Assembly: GCA_964483155.1 (NCBI GenBank)
Contig: CAZAAC010000062.1
Span: 1 to 11,659, forward strand
Direction of reading: 5' to 3'
From: JAAYYM01 sp964483155
GTDB lineage: Bacteria > Bacillota > Clostridia > Lachnospirales > Lachnospiraceae
DNA: 11,659 nucleotides
The position numbers and the translations under genes were made by a program. Below are positions 1 to 6,134 of this stretch, one piece after another (within the stretch, counting starts at the first letter, position 1; each line of letters begins with the position of its first letter). The notes under the pieces were generated by a model that saw only the letters and a list, made by a program, of their open reading frames with translations, did not search any database and was not told where the DNA came from.

Positions 1-7
1 AGTAATT

Positions 8-679
8 ATGAAAGACGAAAAAAGTAATAAAAACAAAAAAAGTAAGAAAGACTTAAAAAAAAGCAAAAAGATTTTTAACTATTTTGATTCTTTAGTTACC
101 TTTGCAGATTATTCCTGCCAGGCTTCAGAGCTTCTGCATTCTATTTTAACCAATTTTAACCCCGAACAGGTTGAAGAACAAATGAAAGAGATGCATGAGA
201 TTGAACATGCTGCTGATATTGCAAAACATGACATGATGAAATATCTTGTAAAAGAATTTATTACGCCTATTGACAGAGAAGATATTTCAAATCTTGCACA
301 GGAAATCGATAATGTGACCGATACCATTGAGGATGTATTAATGTTGATGTATATGTATGGCATTCAATCTGTACGCCCTGAAGCTTTAGAGTTTACTGAG
401 ACTATTGTTTCCTGCTGTCATGCTCTTAAAAAAGCAATGTCCGATTTTCATAATTATAAAAAATCTACTGCTGTCATTGAAAATATCATTAATGTAAATA
501 ATATGGAGGAAGATGGTGATCGTATTTATACACGTACAGTAAGAAATCTATACCTCACCAGTACTGACCCCGTAGAAATAATGTCTTGGACCAAATTGTT
601 TGATTGCCTTGAAAAATGTTGCGATTCTTGCGAAAATGTGGCTGATGCGATGGAGTCTATTATCATGAAAAACAGTTAA
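8..679 (+). CDS. DUF47 / PhoU-like phosphate transport regulator
   Basis: A 223-aa all-alpha protein of the DUF47 family (PhoU-related, TIGR00153 type). Family members usually sit beside PiT-type low-affinity phosphate transporters and are thought to modulate phosphate uptake in the cytoplasm. A very Lys-rich leader (about residues 1-21) precedes the family start, where 'NYFDSLVTFADYSCQASELL' matches the usual beginning of these proteins. The family-typical helices follow: EHAAD (66-70), TPIDREDI (87-94), and PhoU-like E-x-x-D patterns including E209-NVA-D213 near the C-terminus. Length is normal for the family (about 205-220 aa) plus the Lys-rich extension. Only 7 nt precede the ATG, so its ribosome binding site cannot be seen, and the frame is open to the window edge; the start is plausible but not proven. 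No pit gene is in the window; it may lie upstream of position 1. The family call is firm; the exact role is inferred from the family. Confidence 0.88.
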   Translation: MKDEKSNKNKKSKKDLKKSKKIFNYFDSLVTFADYSCQASELLHSILTNFNPEQVEEQMKEMHEIEHAADIAKHDMMKYLVKEFITPIDREDISNLAQEIDNVTDTIEDVLMLMYMYGIQSVRPEALEFTETIVSCCHALKKAMSDFHNYKKSTAVIENIINVNNMEEDGDRIYTRTVRNLYLTSTDPVEIMSWTKLFDCLEKCCDSCENVADAMESIIMKNS

Positions 680-740
680 ATATTATTATTTGAAAAAGTC
701 TTAAAGTTTTAAATTCATTTCTTATAGGCTTACATTCCTT

Positions 741-789
741 ACATCAAAGAAGAGAAACAGCAAAAACCGCTGTTTCTCTTCTTTGATGT
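741..789. terminator. bidirectional intrinsic terminator (perfect 21-bp inverted repeat)
   Basis: Perfectly complementary 21-bp arms at 741-761 and 769-789 enclose a 7-nt loop (aaaaacc). The arms are purine-rich on one side and pyrimidine-rich (TTTCTCTTCTTT) on the other, so each direction ends in a U-rich arm rather than in a separate U-tract. It lies 61 nt after the stop of the plus-strand DUF47 gene and 2 nt beyond the 3' end of the minus-strand tRNA-Leu. It most likely ends both convergent transcripts and may also influence 3' processing of the tRNA. Confidence 0.8.
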
Positions 790-791
790 CG

Positions 792-874
792 TGCAGGAAA
801 AGGGACTTGAACCCTCATGATATTACTATCACACGGACCTGAACCGTGCGCGTCTGCCATTCCGCCATTCCTGC
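792..874 (-). tRNA. tRNA-Leu (anticodon CAG)
   Basis: An 83-nt class II tRNA on the minus strand. The acceptor stem is GCAGGAA (868-874) paired with TTCCTGC (793-799), with discriminator A at 792. The anticodon stem is CACGG/CCGTG around loop TTCAGGT, giving anticodon CAG at 839-841 (reads leucine codon CUG). The long variable arm pairs TGATA with TATCA, as expected for tRNA-Leu, and the T arm carries TTCAAGT. The 3' CCA is not encoded, so it must be added by the tRNA nucleotidyltransferase. It is a single tRNA, not part of a visible cluster. Confidence 0.96.
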
Positions 875-904
875 ATTACGTATATCATAATACACGCAAA
901 ACTC

Positions 905-933
905 ATTTTATATTGTTTTATATTAATTGTCAA
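905..933 (-). promoter_or_regulatory. sigma-A promoter of tRNA-Leu
   Basis: On the minus strand, a perfect -35 TTGACA (928-933) is followed by a 17-nt spacer and -10 TAAAAT (905-910). The -10 lies about 30 nt before the mature tRNA 5' end at 874, implying a short leader of roughly 24 nt to be removed by RNase P. This matches the strong promoters expected for stable RNA genes. Confidence 0.85.
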
Positions 934-981
934 CACTGCTAATCAAATATTTCCTATTGCTCCATGTTTTTTCTCCAGCTT

Positions 982-1022
982 ACAACAAAAAATCCGAACT
1001 TTACGGTTCGGATTTTTGTTGT
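982..1022 (-). terminator. intrinsic terminator of the FliD-like gene
   Basis: The core stem is tccgaac (993-999) paired with gttcgga (1006-1012) around a 6-nt loop. It is extended by A/T pairs and an outer acaac/gttgt stem with one bulged base. Read on the minus strand, the GC stem is followed by a run of six T, a classic rho-independent terminator. It starts about 30 nt after the stop of the minus-strand gene at 1051. Because no convincing terminator follows the gabT-like gene, this may also be the end of transcripts that run through from the polyamine block. Confidence 0.85.
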
Positions 1023-1050
1023 AACGTTCAATTTTATCTACTCGCTTACA

Positions 1051-1797
1051 CTAAACAATACCATCATACAAATTTCCAATTGCTGAAGCGCTCAAATAAC
1101 TACCTGTAGCTGAATAATTACTCATCTTCTGTATTTCTGAAGTTGCCGCATCATTAATCATAGATGCTTTAGAGGATATATTATACGCATAAGAACCAAC
1201 GCCGCTAAATAAAGATTTGAGATCATTGATATCTGCACTCTTTAATGCTTTCTCGTCTATCTCTAGTTTATTATCCTCACCAATCGTAATACCAACTTTA
1301 CCAAGCAAATTAGCATTTTTATCAGTTGCATTCGTCATGGACAGCGTTCTGCGTAAAACCGATGTAGATTCCGATTCTCCTGCAGAATCTAATGTACTGT
1401 TATATTCCTCTGCAAATGACTTGACTGCCTTATATATGGCATCATAATCATAACCCTTTGTTGTATTTCCTGCCTTATCTTTTATATCCGTAAGGCTAAA
1501 TTTTGATTCACTCCCCGTTGTAACAAGTGCATCTGCTGCACTTTTCAATGCGCTGGCATCACTCTTAACAAGCGCGTCGTTTTTTACTTCTTTCTTCATT
1601 TCATTGCTTGTCTTTGCAGTACTGCTATTTTTCGCATAATATGCATTCATCAGCTTCCCATAACTGCCATTTTTGATACTTGCATAATCATATAAACTCG
1701 AATCTAGGGAACTGGTCGAACTGCTGTCTGATGTTGACGAACTTGAAAAAAGGGAACTGTAATCCATTGTCGTTAATCCCGATATCGTCGTTGACAT
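1051..1797 (-). CDS. FliD C-terminus-like serine-rich protein, hypothetical
   Basis: A 248-aa protein with no clear full-length family match from inspection. The N-terminal ~35 residues are very rich in Ser and Thr, followed by 'YDYASIKNGSYGKLMNAYYAK' and a Lys/Ala/Ser-rich middle. The C-terminal ~110 residues (GITIGEDNKLEIDEKALKSA... DLKSLFSG) resemble the FliD (flagellar hook-associated protein 2) C-terminal domain, where a 'L.ID...L..A' segment precedes '..LF'. It contains no Cys, no signal peptide and no membrane segment, in line with exported flagellar-type proteins. At 248 aa it is about half the size of FliD and lacks its N-terminal half. The start ATG has a strong RBS (AAAGGAGT, 1807-1814). 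No other flagellar gene is in the window. It could be a minor flagellar or surface-associated protein; that function is an inference. Confidence 0.7.
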   Translation of the reverse strand: MSTTISGLTTMDYSSLFSSSSTSDSSSTSSLDSSLYDYASIKNGSYGKLMNAYYAKNSSTAKTSNEMKKEVKNDALVKSDASALKSAADALVTTGSESKFSLTDIKDKAGNTTKGYDYDAIYKAVKSFAEEYNSTLDSAGESESTSVLRRTLSMTNATDKNANLLGKVGITIGEDNKLEIDEKALKSADINDLKSLFSGVGSYAYNISSKASMINDAATSEIQKMSNYSATGSYLSASAIGNLYDGIV

Positions 1798-1862
1798 ATT
1801 CTCATCACTCCTTTGAATATAAAGGCATCCTTGCCGATTGCAACTGTTACTTTTACATGTAT

Positions 1863-1891
1863 ATTATAACAGATACCCGCCATTTATGCAA
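1863..1891 (-). promoter_or_regulatory. sigma-A promoter of the FliD-like gene
   Basis: On the minus strand, -35 TTGCAT (1886-1891), a 17-nt spacer, and a perfect -10 TATAAT (1863-1868). It lies in the 128-nt gap between the gabT-like stop and the FliD-like start, giving a leader of about 58 nt. A small GGCA/TGCC hairpin is present in the leader but matches no riboswitch that I recognise. The promoter is of sigma-A type rather than the TAAA-N15-GCCGATAA type used by flagellar sigma-28 (SigD/FliA). Confidence 0.75.
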
Positions 1892-1925
1892 TATCAGCAT
1901 GAAATCAGATCCTATGCGTTTAAAT

Positions 1926-3299
1926 CTACTGTATACCAAATTTTTTCATTGTTTCAACTAATGCTTCTTCAAAAATGGTGAGACCTGCTTCTATTTGAAC
2001 ATCTGTTATCGTAAGTGGCGCAAGAAAACGAATCACATTGCCTGCTGTTCCTGCACATTCAAGCATTAGCCCTTTCTGAAGTGCATACTGAATCATATCA
2101 CTCACAAATTCTGTATAGGGCATTTTATTTTCTTTGCTCTCGACAAATTCAATACCGATCATAGCACCAAGGCCACGAACATCACCTACAACAGCGTATT
2201 TTTCTTTAAAACCCTCATAGGCTTTCATAACTTTTTCCCCTATATGCCTGGCTTTCCCACAAAAATCTTCTTCCTTCATAATATCCATTGTTTTTAAAGC
2301 TGCTGCGCAGGAGAGCGGATTTCCACAATAAGTTCCACCAATTGTTCCGGGTATGACCGCATCCATTATTTCTTCACTTGCTGTAATTGCGCTAATAGGC
2401 ATGCCACCTCCCAGGGATTTGGCTGTTACAACAATATCCGGTGCTGCTCCGGCTTCAGACCAATATGCAGATGCAAAATATTTTCCCGTTCTACAGTTAC
2501 CGCATTGTACTTCATCAGCAATCAGCACAATTCCATTTTCATCACATATCTTTCGCACTGCTTTTATCCACTCGATTGGAGCTGGAATAAAACCACCCTC
2601 CCCCTGAAGCGGTTCTACCAATATTGCTGCCACATCTGACGCCGGTGTCGCCTCATCAAATATTCTTTCTAGTTTTTCAATAAAATAATCAATTGCCTCT
2701 TCTTTTGAATATCCTTTTGGCGCACGATACAAATACGGGTACTCTGCGCGGTAAATACCTGATGGAAAGGGTCCCATCCCAACAGAATATGCTTTTTTGG
2801 CAGTCAGCGCCATAGTCAGATTGGTCCTTCCGTGAAATGCACCAGAGAAGCAAATTACATTTGGTCTTTTTGTGTAAGCCTTTGCAACTTTAATTGCATT
2901 TTCATCTGCTTCCGCACCAGAATTCGCAAAATAAGTCTTTTTATGAATTCCACGACAGGGGATTATCTCATTGAGCTTTTCCGCCAGTTCAATATAGCCT
3001 TCATGAACAACTACATTAATAATAGTATGAAAATATTTCTCTGCCTGTTGTTGTACAGCTTCTACAACTTCTGGTCTCGAATAACCAATATTCAGCACAC
3101 CGACACCGCCTATCCAGTCGAGAAATTTATTACCATCCAAATCTTCTATCATTGCGCCTTCGCCCTTTGCAATACAGATAGGGTAAGTATCCCCACACAG
3201 AGCTTTTGGAACGGCTTCCTTCCTCCTGCTTAATAATGCTTGTGACTTTGGTCCTGGGACTGTCACGGTGATGATTTCTGGTAAATCCTCTCTTAGCAT
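1926..3299 (-). CDS. gabT: class III aminotransferase, probable 4-aminobutyrate (GABA) aminotransferase
   Basis: A 457-aa PLP-dependent fold-type I, class III transaminase. The likely reaction is GABA + 2-oxoglutarate (or pyruvate) to succinate semialdehyde. Visible family motifs are NSGAEADENAIKVAK (126-140), the AFHGR segment (154-158), VEPLQGEGG (228-236), the cofactor-binding DEVQ (262-265) and the Schiff-base lysine K294 in 'TAKSLGGGMP'. Length fits GabT-type enzymes. The usual GxGRTG after DEVQ reads CGNCRTG here, a small deviation. The ATG at 3299 has a GAAGG-type RBS (3308-3312) with 8-nt spacing. It lies 77 nt after patA, to which it is related but clearly divergent. The neighbours (putrescine aminotransferase and aldehyde dehydrogenase) make GABA the most reasonable substrate, but 5-aminovalerate, beta-alanine or ornithine-type substrates cannot be excluded from sequence alone. 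Confidence 0.82.
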   Translation of the reverse strand: MLREDLPEIITVTVPGPKSQALLSRRKEAVPKALCGDTYPICIAKGEGAMIEDLDGNKFLDWIGGVGVLNIGYSRPEVVEAVQQQAEKYFHTIINVVVHEGYIELAEKLNEIIPCRGIHKKTYFANSGAEADENAIKVAKAYTKRPNVICFSGAFHGRTNLTMALTAKKAYSVGMGPFPSGIYRAEYPYLYRAPKGYSKEEAIDYFIEKLERIFDEATPASDVAAILVEPLQGEGGFIPAPIEWIKAVRKICDENGIVLIADEVQCGNCRTGKYFASAYWSEAGAAPDIVVTAKSLGGGMPISAITASEEIMDAVIPGTIGGTYCGNPLSCAAALKTMDIMKEEDFCGKARHIGEKVMKAYEGFKEKYAVVGDVRGLGAMIGIEFVESKENKMPYTEFVSDMIQYALQKGLMLECAGTAGNVIRFLAPLTITDVQIEAGLTIFEEALVETMKKFGIQ

Positions 3300-3324
3300 C
3301 TGCTTTTCCTTCTTTCATTTATAT

Positions 3325-3355
3325 TATATATTGTCTAAAGAAAACTTGAAAATGT
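3325..3355 (-). promoter_or_regulatory. weak candidate promoter before the gabT-like gene
   Basis: The 77-nt gap between patA and the gabT-like gene contains, on the minus strand, a TATAAT within 'CAATATATAATATAAATG', but only a poor -35 candidate (TTTCAA) about 17 nt upstream. It could give extra expression of the second aminotransferase, or it may simply be AT-rich spacer. No terminator is visible in the gap, so read-through from patA is likely. Confidence 0.25.
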
Positions 3356-3376
3356 TGTTCCAAACCTGTTTCTACT

Positions 3377-4729
3377 TTAGGCGTTTAACTCAGCTTGCGT
3401 CTCTGCAAGTACTATATCCATACGTGCAATTACCTGTGAAATCTGTTCCTCGGTAATGACTGCGGCTGGTTCAAAACGTATGCATTTCGCATTTACTAAG
3501 GTTCCTGCTGTCATAACACCTTTGGCGAATAACCCTTTTGCAATATGGTATCCAATATCACTTGTCTTAAACTCAACTGCAAGCATAAGTCCAAGCCCAC
3601 GTACATCATCAATTATGGAAGGATACTTTTCTTGAAGCCCTGTCAAACCCTCTTTTAAAATTTCACCTTTCTTCTTACATTGTCCTGGAATATCATGATC
3701 AATCATGTATTTAATGGTTGCTATTGCAGCCGAACAGCAGACCGGATTTCCGCCAAATGTAGGTGAACCAAGTAACCATGGATTATCAATTAACTGTTGT
3801 GTCCACATTTGGGGACGGCAGATAATCCCTGTAATAGGCATAATACCACCACCAAATGCTTTTCCAAATGTCATGATATCTGGCGTAACACCCTCTGCTT
3901 CGCATCTCCACATGGTACCTGTACGTCCCATACCACATTGAATCTCATCAAAAATAAGTGCAACACCATATTCATCACAAATTTCACGTAGTTCCTTTAA
4001 ATACCCTTTAGGTGGTATAATGACGCCCGCTTCCCCTTGAATGGGTTCTACAATAACACCAGCAACTTTCTCACCTACTGCCGTCAGATTTCTAATCGCT
4101 TTTCTCATATCTTCTACATTTCCATATTCAACATGTTGCACCTGCTGCACCATAGGTGTATATGGTACACGGTATGTATTCTTGCCTCCCATTGAAATTG
4201 CACCCATCGATTTGCCATGAAATGCTCCTACTGTTGAAATGTACCATCTCCCACCTGTAGCAACACGTGCTAGTTTTAAAGCCATTTCAACTGCTTCTGC
4301 TCCTCCATTTGTGAAAAAGCAATATTGCAAATCTCCCGGAGTAATATCAGCGACTGCCTTTGCCAGATATCCACGTAGAGGGTCTAGTAGCTCCTGTGAA
4401 TGCAATGCCTGATGATCTAACTGCGCTTTGACCGTATTAAGAATCTCAATATTTCTATGCCCACATGTATAAATACCAAAGCCACCAAGACAATCAATGA
4501 ACTCTTCCCCATAGAGTCCTTCACAAACGCTATCATGGTCACGCCATTCTAATACAGCAGAATTTGTCGAAACCGATTTTCGATATTTTAACCAGCCCGG
4601 ACTAACATAATGATCAAAATAGTCTATTGTCTCTTCTGTCATTCTCTTTTTTGATGCATCGTCTAATTCATCAGCATAAATATATCCGATTACCTTTTCT
4701 AGATCTTTACTCACCTGCTCATAGCTCAT
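3377..4729 (-). CDS. patA: putrescine aminotransferase
   Basis: A 450-aa class III PLP transaminase closely resembling E. coli PatA (YgjG), which converts putrescine + 2-oxoglutarate to 4-aminobutanal + glutamate. Shared blocks include YFDHYVSPGWLKYRKSV (37-53; E. coli has a near-identical 'NPGFLEYRKSV'), EFIDCLGGFGIYTCGHRN (76-93), ALHSQELLDPLR (108-119), GAFHGKSMGA (168-177), VEPIQGEAGVI (227-237), DEIQCGMGRTG (261-271) and TFGGNP (324-329). The PLP lysine is K290 in FGKAFGGG. The ATG at 4729 is chosen because AGGAGG (4738-4743) sits 8 nt upstream; an upstream in-frame TTG at 4762 has no such site. It is preceded by a 211-nt gap with its own promoter, so it can be expressed apart from aguA. 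Specificity for putrescine is well supported by similarity; cadaverine and related diamines may also be used. Confidence 0.93.
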   Translation of the reverse strand: MSYEQVSKDLEKVIGYIYADELDDASKKRMTEETIDYFDHYVSPGWLKYRKSVSTNSAVLEWRDHDSVCEGLYGEEFIDCLGGFGIYTCGHRNIEILNTVKAQLDHQALHSQELLDPLRGYLAKAVADITPGDLQYCFFTNGGAEAVEMALKLARVATGGRWYISTVGAFHGKSMGAISMGGKNTYRVPYTPMVQQVQHVEYGNVEDMRKAIRNLTAVGEKVAGVIVEPIQGEAGVIIPPKGYLKELREICDEYGVALIFDEIQCGMGRTGTMWRCEAEGVTPDIMTFGKAFGGGIMPITGIICRPQMWTQQLIDNPWLLGSPTFGGNPVCCSAAIATIKYMIDHDIPGQCKKKGEILKEGLTGLQEKYPSIIDDVRGLGLMLAVEFKTSDIGYHIAKGLFAKGVMTAGTLVNAKCIRFEPAAVITEEQISQVIARMDIVLAETQAELNA

Positions 4730-4737
4730 TGTATTTT

Positions 4738-4743
4738 CCTCCT
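4738..4743 (-). promoter_or_regulatory. ribosome binding site deciding the patA start
   Basis: AGGAGG on the minus strand, 8 nt before the ATG at 4729. It fixes the start at MSYEQ rather than at the TTG eleven codons upstream. Confidence 0.85.
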
Positions 4744-4765
4744 GCTTCTTTTTTCGTATCAAATT

Positions 4766-4789
4766 GTAAAATGCGTTTCCTGCATTTAC
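4766..4789 (-). other. leader hairpin upstream of patA
   Basis: In the patA leader, gtaaaatgc (4766-4774) pairs with gcatttac (4782-4789), with one bulged base and a 7-nt loop (plus-strand reading). It lies between the predicted transcription start and the RBS, about 23 nt upstream of the RBS. It could affect mRNA stability or translation. It does not match a riboswitch class that I recognise. Confidence 0.4.
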
Positions 4790-4811
4790 ATATTCTATTT
4801 CTCATATGCTT

Positions 4812-4840
4812 ATATTAGACCACTTATAATGTGTTTTCAA
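4812..4840 (-). promoter_or_regulatory. internal sigma-A promoter for patA (and gabT-like)
   Basis: On the minus strand, -35 TTGAAA (4835-4840), 17-nt spacer, -10 TAATAT (4812-4817). It lies in the 211-nt aguA-patA gap and gives a leader of about 75 nt. The rest of the gap (roughly 4841-4940) is AT-rich, and I see no gene and no convincing terminator for aguA in it. Confidence 0.7.
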
Positions 4841-4940
4841 TTCACCGTTGACACCATTATTCTACTTATTTTTCGCACATAATAACACTTTAAAAGTATA
4901 TTTACACCACTTCTAACCTTCTCATATAAACTCAAATCTC

Positions 4941-6038
4941 TTATCCATATGCCGGAAGCTGCTGTGTAATACAATGAATATTACCGCCTCCCAAGAGTAT
5001 TTCTCTTGTATATATCTGAATTACTTTTCTGTCCGGATATAATTCCTCAAGCTTTTTCTTAGCAGGTAAGTCATTGGGGTCATTAAAACCAGGCATAATT
5101 AATGCACCGTTACATATGTAATAGTTTACATAAGAACCTGCCATGCGATCTCCCGTTTGTCTTAACTTTGTTCCTGGCACTTGTACTATTCCCTCGCTCT
5201 CTTCCTCTGTTATATAAATTGGCAACGGGAGCGGTAACTTATGTACCAAAATTTTTCTCTTTTTTGCATCCATCTGTGTTTCCAAATAATCCAGATTTGC
5301 TTTTATCATTTCATATTGTGGATCTTTTTTATCTGATGTCCATGCATGGACTATTACACCTGGTTCTACAAATGAACAAATATTATCTACATGACCATTT
5401 GTTTCGTCATTAAATATTCCATAGGGCAGCCAAAGTACTTTATTTACATTTAAATATTTTTCTAATATCTTCTCTATTTCATGTTGATTTAAATGAGGAT
5501 TTCTCCCTTTACTAAGAAGACATTCCTCTGTTACAATTGCAGTGCCCTCTCCATCCACACAGATAGAACCTCCCTCCAGTATAAAGCCTTCTGTACGATA
5601 TCTGTCTATTTTCTCCACTTCACACAATTTTGCTGCAACACTATCATCCTTATCCCATGGGAAATACAAACCATCAACTAACCCTCCCCATGCATTAAAG
5701 GTCCAGTCTACAGCGCGCACATCTCCTCTTTCACTCACAACAAAGGTTGGTCCGCAGTCACGTACCCATGAATCATCGCTGGACATTTCAATCACACGTA
5801 TATATTCTGGCAAGATATGTCTGGCATTATCATATTGTGTATTGCTAGCAAGCATTGTTACCTTCTCAAATTTACCTATCTCTTTTGCAACCTCTGCAAA
5901 TACTTTTTGTGCATCCTTAGCGCTGTTCCTCCAATTATCCCTTCTTTCCGGCCATATCATGTAGGTCCCTGCATGTTTTTCAAACTCTCCTGGCATTCTG
6001 AATCCATCTGCTTTTGGGTTCGAATTTAGGGTTTTCAT
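4941..6038 (-). CDS. aguA: agmatine deiminase
   Basis: A 365-aa member of the agmatine deiminase (PPAD/guanidino-modifying) family: agmatine + H2O to N-carbamoylputrescine + NH3, in the cytoplasm. Length is normal. The signature segments are present: MPGEFEKHAGTYMIWPERRDNW (15-36), DSWVRDCGPTFV (89-100, with D94), WNAWGG-type TFNAWGG (113-119), EGGSI (155-159, Glu155), the NGHVDN segment (214-219, with His216 and Asp218) and the nucleophile Cys356 in GGGNIHCITQQ. These correspond to the catalytic set Asp/Glu/His/Asp/Cys known for enterococcal AgDI, so the enzyme should be active. The ATG at 6038 has a GAAGG RBS (6046-6050). It sits between the aldehyde dehydrogenase and patA. Its usual partner (putrescine carbamoyltransferase, or N-carbamoylputrescine amidohydrolase AguB) is not next to it. 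Confidence 0.96.
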   Translation of the reverse strand: MKTLNSNPKADGFRMPGEFEKHAGTYMIWPERRDNWRNSAKDAQKVFAEVAKEIGKFEKVTMLASNTQYDNARHILPEYIRVIEMSSDDSWVRDCGPTFVVSERGDVRAVDWTFNAWGGLVDGLYFPWDKDDSVAAKLCEVEKIDRYRTEGFILEGGSICVDGEGTAIVTEECLLSKGRNPHLNQHEIEKILEKYLNVNKVLWLPYGIFNDETNGHVDNICSFVEPGVIVHAWTSDKKDPQYEMIKANLDYLETQMDAKKRKILVHKLPLPLPIYITEEESEGIVQVPGTKLRQTGDRMAGSYVNYYICNGALIMPGFNDPNDLPAKKKLEELYPDRKVIQIYTREILLGGGNIHCITQQLPAYG

Positions 6039-6086
6039 AGCTCTTCCTTCTTTCTCTCTATTTTAATATCCAGTTTTTATGATTTA

Positions 6087-6115
6087 AAAGGCGCATAAAA
6101 ATTCTATGCGCCTTT
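6087..6115 (-). terminator. hairpin terminator/attenuator between aldehyde dehydrogenase and aguA
   Basis: A perfect 11-bp stem, aaaggcgcata (6087-6097) with tatgcgccttt (6105-6115), encloses a 7-nt loop. It lies 20 nt after the dehydrogenase stop. On the minus strand the stem ends in CCTTTT followed by AAAT, so the T-run is short and termination may be partial. The remaining 48 nt before aguA hold no clear promoter, so aguA probably depends on read-through past this hairpin. Confidence 0.65.
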
Positions 6116-6134
6116 ACATTAAAATATGTAATAA

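Noticed and set aside
109..363. 84-aa minus-strand frame opposite the DUF47 gene
   Set aside because: Lies wholly within the DUF47 coding region with no independent evidence.
792..933. tRNA-Leu as an integration site for a mobile island
   Set aside because: No integrase gene and no repeated tRNA 3' fragment was seen in the window.
927..1109. 60-aa plus-strand frame
   Set aside because: It runs through the promoter of tRNA-Leu and the terminator hairpin at 982-1022 and has no coding signature.
1798..1862. Possible cyclic-di-GMP riboswitch in the leader of the FliD-like gene
   Set aside because: The leader is only about 58 nt and lacks the conserved GEMM core; only a 4-bp hairpin is present.
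2832..3233. 133-aa plus-strand open frame opposite the gabT-like gene
   Set aside because: Cys/Phe-rich antisense translation without recognisable motifs, inside a clear aminotransferase gene.
4730..4762. Longer patA starting at an upstream TTG
   Set aside because: The AGGAGG at 4738-4743 is placed correctly for the ATG at 4729 and lies inside this extension.
5542..5964. 140-aa plus-strand open frame opposite aguA
   Set aside because: It is the antisense of a strongly conserved agmatine deiminase, and its translation shows no recognisable domain; a shadow frame.
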